DNA of 64,000 bases from Altericroceibacterium spongiae (GTDB lineage Bacteria > Pseudomonadota > Alphaproteobacteria > Sphingomonadales > Sphingomonadaceae): NCBI RefSeq assembly GCF_003610805.1, contig NZ_RAPF01000005.1:62001-126000 (forward strand). Direction: 5' to 3'. Positions 33,637-41,710 of this stretch are shown piece by piece; positions within the stretch are counted from its first letter, which is position 1; each line of letters begins with the position of its first letter. Both the position numbers and the translations under genes were made by a program. A model generated the notes under the pieces. The model worked only from the letters and a program-made list of their open reading frames with translations. It did not search any database and was not told the DNA's origin.

Positions 33637-34785
33637 ATGTCTGACAATAAACTGATTGCGCGCGTGGCTTCCTCGGTGGGCACTTTCTCTGCCGATGAGT
33701 GGGATGGGCTGGCTACGGATGGAGGGTGTGAGAGCAACCCATTTATGTCGCATGCTTTTCTTACCACGCTGGAAGATTCGAGCAGCGTCGGGCCCGGCAC
33801 GGGATGGAGCCCTGCCCCCTTGGTCATCGAAAACACACAGGGTGGTTTGCTGGGGGCGCTTCCCTCCTACATCAAAGGTCATAGTCAGGGCGAATATGTA
33901 TTCGATCATGCCTGGGCAGATGCCTGGCACCGGGCAGGCGGGAATTATTATCCCAAATTACAGATTGCGGCACCGTTTACACCGGCTACCGGGCCAAGAC
34001 TTCTGTTACGAGATGAAAGTGTGGCCCCCCTTCTACTGAGAGCTGCCGAAGCGCTATGCGAGCAGAATGATCTGTCTTCCGCGCATGCGACTTTTATCGA
34101 TCCGCGCCAGTTACCGCTTTTCGAAGAGGCTGGCTGGCTTACCCGCAGCGATATCCAGTTTCATTGGGAGAATACGGGGTTTTCCCAGTTCGACGATTTT
34201 CTCGAGAAACTGGCGTCACGCAAACGCAAGGCGATACGCAAGGAGCGTCGGGCAGCCCAAGAGGGGGTCGAAATTCGTCACCTGTCGGGTGATGATCTGA
34301 AAGCGGAACATTGGGATGCTTTCTGGGAATTCTATCAGGATACTGGTGCACGCAAATGGGGTACACCCTATCTGACACGTGAAGCTTTTGATCTCTTTGG
34401 CGAAAGAATGGGCGATCAGATTCTGCTTATTCTGGCCTATCAGGATGGAAACCCGATTGCCGGTGCACTCAACTTCATCGGAAGTGAGGCGTTGTATGGC
34501 CGCTATTGGGGCTGTATCGTCGACAAGCCCTTTCTCCATTTTGAATTATGCTACTATCAGGCGATCGACGCTGCGATTGCACTTGGACTGAAACGGGTCG
34601 AAGCCGGAGCGCAAGGAGGGCATAAGCTGGCGCGGGGTTATGAACCGGTCCGAACAAGGTCTGCCCATTGGATTGCCGATCCAGGTTTTCGCGCCGCTAT
34701 AGCCGAATATCTCGAACAGGAGCGCGATGGTGTAGCTGCCGATCAGCTGTTTCTCGGAAGTCGAAGTCCTTTTCGTAAAGGATGA
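33637..34785 (+). CDS. FemAB-like/GNAT acyltransferase (DUF482 family)
   Basis: A 382-residue protein of the DUF482 family, which is predicted to have the double-GNAT fold of peptidyltransferases such as FemAB. Recognisable parts are ASRKRKAIRKERRAA (basic helix), ALNFIGSEALYGRYWGC and GAQGGHKLARGYEPV. It probably transfers an aminoacyl or acyl group, but no substrate can be assigned. Last gene of the overlapping run; starts 28 bp after the GDPD gene. Confidence 0.78.
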   Translation: MSDNKLIARVASSVGTFSADEWDGLATDGGCESNPFMSHAFLTTLEDSSSVGPGTGWSPAPLVIENTQGGLLGALPSYIKGHSQGEYVFDHAWADAWHRAGGNYYPKLQIAAPFTPATGPRLLLRDESVAPLLLRAAEALCEQNDLSSAHATFIDPRQLPLFEEAGWLTRSDIQFHWENTGFSQFDDFLEKLASRKRKAIRKERRAAQEGVEIRHLSGDDLKAEHWDAFWEFYQDTGARKWGTPYLTREAFDLFGERMGDQILLILAYQDGNPIAGALNFIGSEALYGRYWGCIVDKPFLHFELCYYQAIDAAIALGLKRVEAGAQGGHKLARGYEPVRTRSAHWIADPGFRAAIAEYLEQERDGVAADQLFLGSRSPFRKG

Positions 34786-34938
34786 ACGAAATTTGCGCTC
34801 GATCATTTGGTGGATTTCCACAAGCGGTAAATGGAAGATACAGCCTCTGTCCTTTATGCCCGACCCATTCCGAATGCCGGAAAACGGGGATCACGAGGCA
34901 TTTTTATAATTTTGTTTGCCTTCACGGGGGATTGCGAC

Positions 34939-34967
34939 TTGTGTGCAAATATCACTCGCTTTATACG
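34939..34967 (+). promoter_or_regulatory. Probable dksA promoter with GC-rich discriminator
   Basis: TTGTGT (34939-34944), 17-bp spacer, TATACG (34962-34967). A GC-rich stretch (CCCGGCCC) follows at once, the type of discriminator seen in promoters sensitive to ppGpp/DksA. The intergenic stretch 34786-35061 holds nothing else I recognise. Confidence 0.5.
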
Positions 34968-35061
34968 CCCGGCCCATCGGGGCTTAACGATAAAAGATGC
35001 AGCGGAACAGCACGCCGTTAAGACCGATATGGGGAGGTGGACCGATTGCGGAGTAGCATAG

Positions 35062-35520
35062 ATGGCTACCATTTTAGGTGACGATATCGATATTCTCGCG
35101 AAGGCCAAGCGAGCGCTGGATGGTGATTACACACCCAGCGATGACGAAGAATATATGTCGGCCAAACAACAAGACTATTTTCGAGTGCTTTTGCTTGAAT
35201 GGAAAAAGGCGATTCTTTCGGCTGCTGAAAGCACGCTTCAATCGCTTCAGGATGGTCCGATCCGGGAGCCCGATCTTAATGATCGCGCTTCCAGTGAGAC
35301 CGACTGGGGGATCGAATTGCGGACCCGGGATCGGCAGCGCAAGCTGATTGCCAAGATCGATGCAGCTTTACGGCGGATCGAAGAGGGTGAGTATGGCTGG
35401 TGCGAAGTTACGGGTGAGCCGATCGGTATCAATCGTCTGATCGCCCGGCCAATTGCCACCATGACGGTGGAAGCGCAACAGGCTCATGAACGTCGTGAAA
35501 AGATTTCGCGCGACGATTGA
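35062..35520 (+). CDS. dksA: DksA RNA polymerase-binding transcription factor
   Basis: A 152-residue DksA. The coiled-coil tip (DLNDRASSETDW...ELRTRDRQRKLIAKI) that reaches the RNA polymerase secondary channel is conserved, including the acidic residues. The C-terminal globular part is WCEVTGEPIGINRLIARP. Of the four zinc cysteines of the E. coli protein only the first remains; the other positions are Thr, Thr and Ala. This non-zinc form is common in alphaproteobacteria. GGAG lies eight bases before the ATG. Confidence 0.93.
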   Translation: MATILGDDIDILAKAKRALDGDYTPSDDEEYMSAKQQDYFRVLLLEWKKAILSAAESTLQSLQDGPIREPDLNDRASSETDWGIELRTRDRQRKLIAKIDAALRRIEEGEYGWCEVTGEPIGINRLIARPIATMTVEAQQAHERREKISRDD

Positions 35521-35664
35521 CGCCTATTGACACAGGCTGCTGACGGGGAACCTGCCCTTTTATGATTGCGTTTGCGATCTTAAGAGCAGATAAACTTGTT
35601 GTATTGCAGTATATTCATGCACAGCAATGCTGAAGCATTTTTCTTGTGGCAAGATCGTAGGATA

Positions 35665-36039
35665 ATGGCAAAAGTCGATACTCGCCAGGTTAGCCGGGAC
35701 AGCCTGTTCCTTCTCGCGCAATTGCGTGTGGATGGGAGCGAGCAGCTTCATACGGTCCGTGTGCGCAATCTCTCTTCTCGCGGCATGATGGCTGAGGGAG
35801 ATGTGAAGGTTATGCGTGGGACGCAGCTTTCCGTCGAATTGCGTAATATCGGCTGGGTGGAAGGCACTGTCGCGTGGACGCAGGATAATCGTTTCGGTAT
35901 TGCCTTTATTGATGAAATCGACGCCAAACAGGTGCGCAATCCGGTCAATATGTCGGGTGATCTCGATACACCGCGTTACACGCGCACTGCCGTCGGTAAA
36001 GCGGACGATCGCGATCCCAAGAAGCTGCGTAAGATCTGA
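35665..36039 (+). CDS. PilZ-domain protein
   Basis: A 124-residue single PilZ domain. Both cyclic-di-GMP binding motifs are present: RQVSR (RxxxR) near the start and NLSSRG (D/N-x-S-x-x-G) near residue 38. It probably acts as a c-di-GMP-responsive adaptor. The start at 35665 (MAKVDTRQVSRDS) is preferred; an in-frame ATG at 35617 would add 16 residues. It lies 47 bp before a solute-binding lipoprotein gene on the same strand. Confidence 0.85.
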   Translation: MAKVDTRQVSRDSLFLLAQLRVDGSEQLHTVRVRNLSSRGMMAEGDVKVMRGTQLSVELRNIGWVEGTVAWTQDNRFGIAFIDEIDAKQVRNPVNMSGDLDTPRYTRTAVGKADDRDPKKLRKI

Positions 36040-36086
36040 TCCATCTATTCGTTGATGCGGGTCACCGCTACGCGTAAGGATTTCGC

Positions 36087-37622
36087 ATGGTCCCTGCCCG
36101 AATCCTTATGCTTTGCTGCGCCTTTCTCGCAATAACGGGGTGTAAGGAAAAGCAGAGCGGCCCCGTTACTGTTGCATTTCCCACATCCGCCGAAGCGCTC
36201 TATGCAAAGGGGCTGCAATTGACCCCGCCGGCGCGTTATTTGCGCGGGGCAACTGAAAGTGGCCTTGTCGGGCTGGATCGTAACGGTGAAGTTATTCCTG
36301 CCATCGCTGATCGCTGGATCGTGACGGAAGACGGGATGAGTTATATTTTCCGCCTGCGGGATGGGAAATGGCCTGATGGCAGCGCAATCACCGCACGTAG
36401 CGTGAGGCAAAGTTTGCGTCAGACTCTGCGTGCTCTGACCGGGACCGAGCTGGGCCTCGACACTGCGCAGATTTCCCAAGTTCGCGCGATGGCAGAACGG
36501 GTGATCGAGATTCGCCTGTCGAGCCCGATGCCCGATTTTCTGCAACTTCTTGCACAGCCTGAATTCGCGATTCGTCGCGAAAGTGGCAGTATGGGGCTGA
36601 TGACCATGACCAGGAAAGACGATGAAGCTGTGCTTCTCTTGCGTCCGCCTGAAGAACTGGGATTGCCGCTGGATGGAAAATGGGCTCAGCACAATCGTCC
36701 GGTCCACATTGTGCCGTTAACCGCAAAAGATGCGATTGAACGCTTCAAGAATGGTGCGGTTGATCTGGTGGTCGATGGCCGTTTGGGAAGCCTTCCTCTT
36801 ACCGATATGGGGCCGCTTGCGCGCGGGACCTTGCAGCTGGACCCTGCGCTGGGCCTCTTTGGACTCCAGATTCGACATGAAAAGGGCTTTCTTGCAGAGC
36901 CTGAAGGGCGCGAAGCTCTCAGTCTGGCGCTGGACCGGAATCGTCTGCGCGAAGCGCTCAATCTTGCTGGTTGGATTCCGACCACGCGTATCGTGGCAGC
37001 AGGTCTGCAAGGCGATCTCGGCACAATCGGTGAGAGATGGGCCGATATTTCCATGGAAGAGCGACGCGAAGAGGCGGCTTTACGTGTCGCAGCCTGGAAA
37101 GCTTCGGTTAGAAGCGAACTCGACAGGACGGAAGCTGAAGTGTCAGCCGACATGGCGAAGGAAGATAAGGAAAATACGCCATTACAACTTCGTATGACTG
37201 TCTTCCTGCCCGAAGGTCCCGGTTATGATATGCTGTTGGATGCGTTGGGCAGCCAATATGCGGAAATAGGTATTACGCTTGTCCGTGCACCGGATGCACA
37301 GGCTGCCGATATGGTGCTGGTCGATAATGTCGCCCGATATGCGGGTGCACGCTGGTTTCTCAACCAGTTCAATTGCCGGCTGAAACGAGGTCTTTGCTCA
37401 GCTGAGGCCGACCAGCGTGTAGCGGAAGCCATGACCGCGACCGACTCTGGGGAGCGCTCGGCTCTGCTGACCGAGGCAGAAGCGGAACTGACTTCTGCTA
37501 ATGCTTATATTCCGCTTGGATCACCAATTCGCTGGTCGTTAGTTCGGGGGCGGCAGGAAGGCTTCGCCGTCAATCGCTGGGCTTTCCATCCCTTGCCGGA
37601 ACTGGCTACACTTCCCAATTAG
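36087..37622 (+). CDS. Orphan ABC-type solute-binding lipoprotein (family 5)
   Basis: A 511-residue protein resembling the SBP_bac_5 peptide/nickel-binding family (RYLRGATESGLVGLDRNGEVIPAIADRW... YIFRLRDGKWPDG). The N terminus is a lipoprotein signal with lipobox ITGC (Cys19), so it is predicted to be anchored in the periplasm. No permease or ATPase genes are nearby, so its transporter, if any, lies elsewhere. An AAGGA site supports the ATG. An acidic insertion with EEREEAALR near residue 330 is a possible lineage-specific feature. Confidence 0.75.
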   Translation: MVPARILMLCCAFLAITGCKEKQSGPVTVAFPTSAEALYAKGLQLTPPARYLRGATESGLVGLDRNGEVIPAIADRWIVTEDGMSYIFRLRDGKWPDGSAITARSVRQSLRQTLRALTGTELGLDTAQISQVRAMAERVIEIRLSSPMPDFLQLLAQPEFAIRRESGSMGLMTMTRKDDEAVLLLRPPEELGLPLDGKWAQHNRPVHIVPLTAKDAIERFKNGAVDLVVDGRLGSLPLTDMGPLARGTLQLDPALGLFGLQIRHEKGFLAEPEGREALSLALDRNRLREALNLAGWIPTTRIVAAGLQGDLGTIGERWADISMEERREEAALRVAAWKASVRSELDRTEAEVSADMAKEDKENTPLQLRMTVFLPEGPGYDMLLDALGSQYAEIGITLVRAPDAQAADMVLVDNVARYAGARWFLNQFNCRLKRGLCSAEADQRVAEAMTATDSGERSALLTEAEAELTSANAYIPLGSPIRWSLVRGRQEGFAVNRWAFHPLPELATLPN

Positions 37623-37655
37623 AGCAGGAAGGTCAGCTAGGCGGGAAGGTACCAA

Positions 37656-38072
37656 ATGTCTGATAATAAACGTCCGCGCTCCATGGGGATCGAAATGCCG
37701 GTTGGCAACGATCCAGCCTCCATCCGTCAGCGGATCCAGATGATGGAAGCGCTTCTTGAGCGAGCCTTTACCGTGCCGGGCATAAAACGCGGCGTTGGTC
37801 TCGATGCCGTTATCGGCCTCATTCCTGTGGTAGGTGATGTCATCACAGCGGCTATGGGCGCCTATATCATATGGGAAGCGCGCAATCTGGGTATCCCGAA
37901 ATGGAAATTATGGCGCATGGCGGGCAATATCGCTTTTGACAGTGCTATCGGTGCTATTCCGGTAGCCGGCGATTTGTTCGACTTTGTTTATCGGTCCAAT
38001 TCGCGCAATCTGAAGATCATTAAAAAGCATCTCGATAAGCACCATCCCGCTGCACAGGTGATCGACGGTTAA
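37656..38072 (+). CDS. DUF4112 membrane protein
   Basis: A 138-residue protein with two hydrophobic segments around GLDAVIGLIPVVGDVITAAMG and FDSAIGAIPVAGDLFDFVYR, the duplicated IP-VVGD pattern of DUF4112. No function is known. A GGAAGG site precedes the ATG. Confidence 0.8.
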   Translation: MSDNKRPRSMGIEMPVGNDPASIRQRIQMMEALLERAFTVPGIKRGVGLDAVIGLIPVVGDVITAAMGAYIIWEARNLGIPKWKLWRMAGNIAFDSAIGAIPVAGDLFDFVYRSNSRNLKIIKKHLDKHHPAAQVIDG

Positions 38073-38101
38073 AGGCGATACTTGTCCGGTCTGCCGATGA
38101 A

Positions 38102-38710
38102 TTACTCTTCCAGTTCGATATCCCAATAAAGCCAGTCCCGCCAGGTTTCATGAAGATAATTAGGCGGGAATCCCTTGCCATATTGCTGTAATTGCCAGCT
38201 TGTTGGCCGGATCGGTTCCACTTTTAGCTTCATATGAGCCTGTTCCGGCGTGCGTCCGCCTTTCCGCATATTGCAGGGGGCGCAGGCGGTGATGATATTC
38301 TCCCATGTCGTTTTGCCGCCCAGTCTGCGTGGGATGACATGATCGAAGGTCAAATGGTCGTGGCATCCGCAATATTGGCAGGCGAAGCGGTCCCGCAGGA
38401 ACAGGTTAAACCGTGTGAAAGCCGGAAATTCGCTCGGTTTCACATATTGCCGCAGGGCAATTACAGAAGGAATCTGTATGTCGAGCGAAGGCGAATGAAC
38501 CGCACGATCATAACTCGCCACGACATCCACCCTTTCGAGGAAGATTGCCTTAATGGCTGTTTGCCAGGGCCAGAGGCTCAGCGGATAATAGGACAACGGA
38601 GTGTAATCGGCGTTGAGAACCAGCGCCGGGCAGTTTTCCAGCTTGCGTGTGGGATCTTCATCCGCACTGCGGAAGCAAGCTGCTCTTTCGATCAGTTCGG
38701 CTTTGAACAC
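38102..38710 (-). CDS. HNH endonuclease family protein
   Basis: About 202 residues. The HNH core is LTFDHVIPRRLGG...NIITACAPCNMRKG with the zinc knuckle CQYC and CAPC. Preceding it is a conserved LENCPALVLNADYTPLSYYPLSLWPWQ segment found in small chromosomal HNH proteins of many bacteria, whose role is not defined. I place the start at the GTG at 38710 because a strong GGAGG site lies nine bases upstream; the frame extends to an ATG at 38788 that has no such site. No restriction partner is nearby. Confidence 0.83.
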   Translation of the reverse strand: MFKAELIERAACFRSADEDPTRKLENCPALVLNADYTPLSYYPLSLWPWQTAIKAIFLERVDVVASYDRAVHSPSLDIQIPSVIALRQYVKPSEFPAFTRFNLFLRDRFACQYCGCHDHLTFDHVIPRRLGGKTTWENIITACAPCNMRKGGRTPEQAHMKLKVEPIRPTSWQLQQYGKGFPPNYLHETWRDWLYWDIELEE

Positions 38711-38834
38711 TCTTTGTGCCCTCCCTGATGAATGCAGGTGAGCATTTGCTGCAAAAAGCGTCAAGACTGTTACAAAAGCATAATCCACAGAAATTTTGGC
38801 TAAATTTATGTTTAGCCTCTAGGACAGTGCCGGA

Positions 38835-39680
38835 ATGATCGTTACGCGCTTTGCCCCTTCTCCGAATGGCTCTCTACATCTTGGCCATGCCTATTCTGCT
38901 ATTACCGCTCATGATTGTGCCCGGATGGGTGACGGACGTTTTCTCTTGCGGATCGAGGATATTGATGGGAGCCGCTCACGCTCCGAGCTGGCGGACGAAT
39001 TTCGTGCTGATCTTCAATGGCTTGGCCTATCGTGGGAAGATGTCCCGCCACAATCGACAAGACTGGCCAGATATTCAGAGGCAGCCGAACGCTTGAAAGC
39101 GACGGGATTGCTGTATCCCTGTAATTGTACCCGGGCGGATATTATGGCCACAGATCCCGAAATGGGACCGTTGGGGCCGATCTATCCCGGGCATTGCCGC
39201 CATAACCCTCCCGACCCGACGAGGCAAAAGGTTGCCTGGAGGATGGATGTTGCGGCGGCCATGGAGGCTGTTGGACCGCTTACTTGGATAGATGAGCGGT
39301 TTGGTGAGCAAAGGATGTCGGCCGATCTCATGGGCGATGTGGTTCTGGTGCGTAAGGATTGCGATACGCCTTCAAGTTATCATCTCTCGGCCACGCTGGA
39401 CGATGCTGCCGATGGTGTGACGCTGGTCACACGTGGAATGGATCTGTTTATGGCGACGCATATTCATCGCTTACTTCAAGCGTTGCTCGGCTTGCCGAGC
39501 CCGCACTGGTATCATCATGACTTGCTGGTGGATGATGATGGCCGCAAACTGGCTAAAAGGCGCGGATCTCCATCCCTGGTGGATCGCCGTCTGGCAGGGC
39601 AGGACGGGTTGATCTTGGCAGCCGATCTGCGTGCAGGAACTTTCCCCGCTGGTCTTGTTCTGTCTCATTCGTTAGAATGA
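38835..39680 (+). CDS. gluQ: Glutamyl-Q tRNA(Asp) synthetase
   Basis: A 281-residue paralogue of glutamyl-tRNA synthetase lacking the anticodon-binding domain. It attaches glutamate to queuosine in tRNA(Asp). Class I signatures are HLGH (HIGH) and KLAKR (KMSKS-like). The zinc ligands are visible as CNC and YPGHC. Together with queC at 10.9 kb it indicates a working queuosine pathway. The stop overlaps the next small gene's start. Confidence 0.92.
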   Translation: MIVTRFAPSPNGSLHLGHAYSAITAHDCARMGDGRFLLRIEDIDGSRSRSELADEFRADLQWLGLSWEDVPPQSTRLARYSEAAERLKATGLLYPCNCTRADIMATDPEMGPLGPIYPGHCRHNPPDPTRQKVAWRMDVAAAMEAVGPLTWIDERFGEQRMSADLMGDVVLVRKDCDTPSSYHLSATLDDAADGVTLVTRGMDLFMATHIHRLLQALLGLPSPHWYHHDLLVDDDGRKLAKRRGSPSLVDRRLAGQDGLILAADLRAGTFPAGLVLSHSLE

Positions 39681-39913
39681 CATATATGAACACGTTTCTG
39701 GTTATTTTGCTGATCTTTCTGGCGATTATGGTGGTCGTTTCGCTAATTCGCGGGATCGTTGCTTTTCTTCAAAGCACCAGAATCGATCTGGAAAGTGGCT
39801 CAGACAAAGTAACAGAGCTGCAACTGAAGCAGAACCGCGCCATGATGTCCCGTATCAAGTATCAGGCAGCTGCTATCTTCGTCGTGGCAATTATCCTGCT
39901 GTTCAATCGCTAG
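39677..39913 (+). CDS. Twin-transmembrane (HIG1-like) small protein
   Basis: A 78-residue protein with hydrophobic segments at about 5-32 and 60-77, separated by a charged loop with QNRAMMSRIKYQAAA, as in bacterial HIG1-domain proteins. Mitochondrial relatives assist respiratory complexes; the bacterial role is unclear. The ATG at 39677 overlaps the gluQ stop; ATG 39686 is an alternative. Confidence 0.75.
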   Translation: MTYMNTFLVILLIFLAIMVVVSLIRGIVAFLQSTRIDLESGSDKVTELQLKQNRAMMSRIKYQAAAIFVVAIILLFNR

Positions 39914-39967
39914 CAAAGCGGCCTCCAGGCCGTTATATGCGTGCTGCAACTGCGAAGGAGTGGCGTG

Positions 39968-40837
39968 ATGAGAAGGATCGGAGTTATTGGAGCAGGGCAG
40001 ATGGGTGCAGGAATCGCCCACACGGTGGCTTCCAGCGGCATAGAGGTGCTACTGACTGATCGTGATCTGTCCATTGCGGAAAAGGCGAAAGATGGCATTG
40101 CCAAGCGGCTGAATCGTCTGGTCAGCAAGGAGAAAATGACCTCGGAGGATGCACAATCTGCCCTTTCCCGGATCACGCCGATTGACGATTATGCGCCGAT
40201 GACTGATGCGGAGCTGATTGTTGAAGCGGCGACCGAGAACGAAGAGATCAAGAAAGCCATCTTCGAACAGGCCTGTGCTGTTCTGGCCGATGAAGCTGTT
40301 CTTGCCAGCAACACCAGTTCGATTTCGATCACACGCATGGCGGCGGCAACACCGGTCCCGGAGCGTTTTATTGGGCTCCATTTTTTTAATCCCGTTCCCG
40401 TCATGAAACTGATCGAACTGATTCCGGGACTGGCAACCAGCGATGATACGGTCACTCGCACGCGTAGCTTCGCTGAAAGCCTTAGCAAAGAAGTAGTGCT
40501 GAGCGAAGACGAGCCAGGCTTTGTAGTTAATCGCATCCTGTTGCCGATGATTAATGAAGCGGTTTTCGTGTTGGGGCAGGGTACAGCCAATGTGGCTGAT
40601 ATCGACAAAGGTTGCCATCTTGGTCTCAATCACCCGATGGGGCCTTTGCAACTGGCTGATTTTATTGGCCTCGATACGTGTCTTGAAATCATGCATGTGA
40701 TCTTTGAAAGCACCGGCGATTCCAAATATCGCCCTGCACCGTTGCTCACTAAATATGTCGATGCGGGTTGGCTTGGGAAGAAAACCGGCAAAGGCTTTTA
40801 TGACTATTCCGAAGAGGAAGCTCAGCCGACCCGCTGA
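39968..40837 (+). CDS. 3-hydroxyacyl-CoA (3-hydroxybutyryl-CoA) dehydrogenase
   Basis: A 289-residue NAD-dependent dehydrogenase. The Rossmann motif GAGQMGAGIA is at the N terminus. The catalytic His lies in GLHFFNPVPVMKLIE, and the C-terminal part carries the EPGFVVNRILLPMINEA substrate-domain signature. It interconverts acetoacetyl-CoA and 3-hydroxybutyryl-CoA; the length fits the single-domain HbdA type. An AAGGAG site sets the ATG at 39968. Confidence 0.88.
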   Translation: MRRIGVIGAGQMGAGIAHTVASSGIEVLLTDRDLSIAEKAKDGIAKRLNRLVSKEKMTSEDAQSALSRITPIDDYAPMTDAELIVEAATENEEIKKAIFEQACAVLADEAVLASNTSSISITRMAAATPVPERFIGLHFFNPVPVMKLIELIPGLATSDDTVTRTRSFAESLSKEVVLSEDEPGFVVNRILLPMINEAVFVLGQGTANVADIDKGCHLGLNHPMGPLQLADFIGLDTCLEIMHVIFESTGDSKYRPAPLLTKYVDAGWLGKKTGKGFYDYSEEEAQPTR

Positions 40838-40888
40838 TTGGGAACAGGCGAGGCATGCTACCCGTTAATCAGTCAAAGGAGATATCCG

Positions 40889-41233
40889 ATGACTGATAAG
40901 CCCGTTGAAAATCAGGAACAGCGTCAAGCCGATATGGCGCCTGAAACGCATAATGACGAGCAGGACGATCATCTCGCCCAGGCACAGGAGGTGTCAGAAG
41001 AGGCGCAGGCACTGACGCCTGGCAGCGAAAGCCCGACTGAAAGTGAAAGAGACCAGGGCGATAGTGGCCTGCTCAATGATTCCACACAGGATATGGTCGA
41101 TCATATGCGCGATATGGAATCAAGCGGTCGGGTGGATATGGATGCCTATCGCGGTGAACCGAATTACGATGATAATGTCGATAAATATGGCGAAGGCCAT
41201 AATAGCGACGGATTGCGCGGAGATGGCAGTTAA
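40889..41233 (+). CDS. Highly acidic hypothetical protein
   Basis: A 114-residue protein with no hydrophobic segment, strongly enriched in Glu, Asp and Gln and with a C-terminal AYRGEPNYDDNVDKYG motif. It is probably intrinsically disordered and soluble. An AAGGAG site supports the ATG at 40889. I do not recognise a family. It lies 51 bp after the dehydrogenase on the same strand. Confidence 0.6.
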   Translation: MTDKPVENQEQRQADMAPETHNDEQDDHLAQAQEVSEEAQALTPGSESPTESERDQGDSGLLNDSTQDMVDHMRDMESSGRVDMDAYRGEPNYDDNVDKYGEGHNSDGLRGDGS

Positions 41234-41272
41234 AGACGCATCGCATATGAAGGCCGGGTAAGCCGATATGTA

Positions 41273-41668
41273 TTACGGTCCGATCCGGCCATCATTCAAA
41301 ACCCAGAAACCGGCAATCAACACCATTGCTCCGACTACCACGGACCAGCTCATCCATCGGATGTTGGGCAGATCCGGTTTGTCTACCTGATGAGTTGAAA
41401 GCCGTTCGAACGTTTTACAAGCGCGGTTTTGGGCCGTGATTGCGATGGTGGCACCCAGTAGCACAAACAAGGTGGCTATTGCCTTGGCTAGCCACGGTGG
41501 TTCGAAATCGCCAAATACTGCCCTAAAGGCAAGACCGATGCCGATAGCGGCAAAGGCTGTGCGCAGCCATCCGGCGAATGTACGCTCGGTAGCCTGAACC
41601 GTCCGGTCTTCGGCAAGATCGGTCCGGTCTTCGGCCAGCTCAGTGGAATTCTTTTGCCCATCGGCCAT
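41273..41668 (-). CDS. DUF202/YidH-family membrane protein
   Basis: A 131-residue protein with three hydrophobic spans and the YidH-like segment RTFAGWLRTAFAAIGIGLAF. The N terminus repeats LAEDRT because of a 21-bp tandem duplication. The function of the family is unknown. No ribosome binding site stands out. Confidence 0.75.
   Translation of the reverse strand: MADGQKNSTELAEDRTDLAEDRTVQATERTFAGWLRTAFAAIGIGLAFRAVFGDFEPPWLAKAIATLFVLLGATIAITAQNRACKTFERLSTHQVDKPDLPNIRWMSWSVVVGAMVLIAGFWVLNDGRIGP
41601..41642. repeat. 21-bp tandem repeat in the DUF202 gene
   Basis: Two imperfect copies of a 21-base unit beginning GTCCGGTCTTCGGC (41601-41621, 41622-41642). In frame, it duplicates seven residues of the cytoplasmic N terminus. 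Confidence 0.7.
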
Positions 41669-41710
41669 AGAAATAATCTAGCCGGACCCCCGTTAAAGGC
41701 AATCTTCCTT

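Noticed and set aside
34831-35061. 76-codon frame upstream of dksA
   Set aside because: No domain, odd composition, and it runs through the probable dksA promoter.
38102-38710. HNH protein as part of a restriction or anti-phage system
   Set aside because: No methyltransferase, helicase or toxin partner nearby; it matches a widespread chromosomal HNH family.
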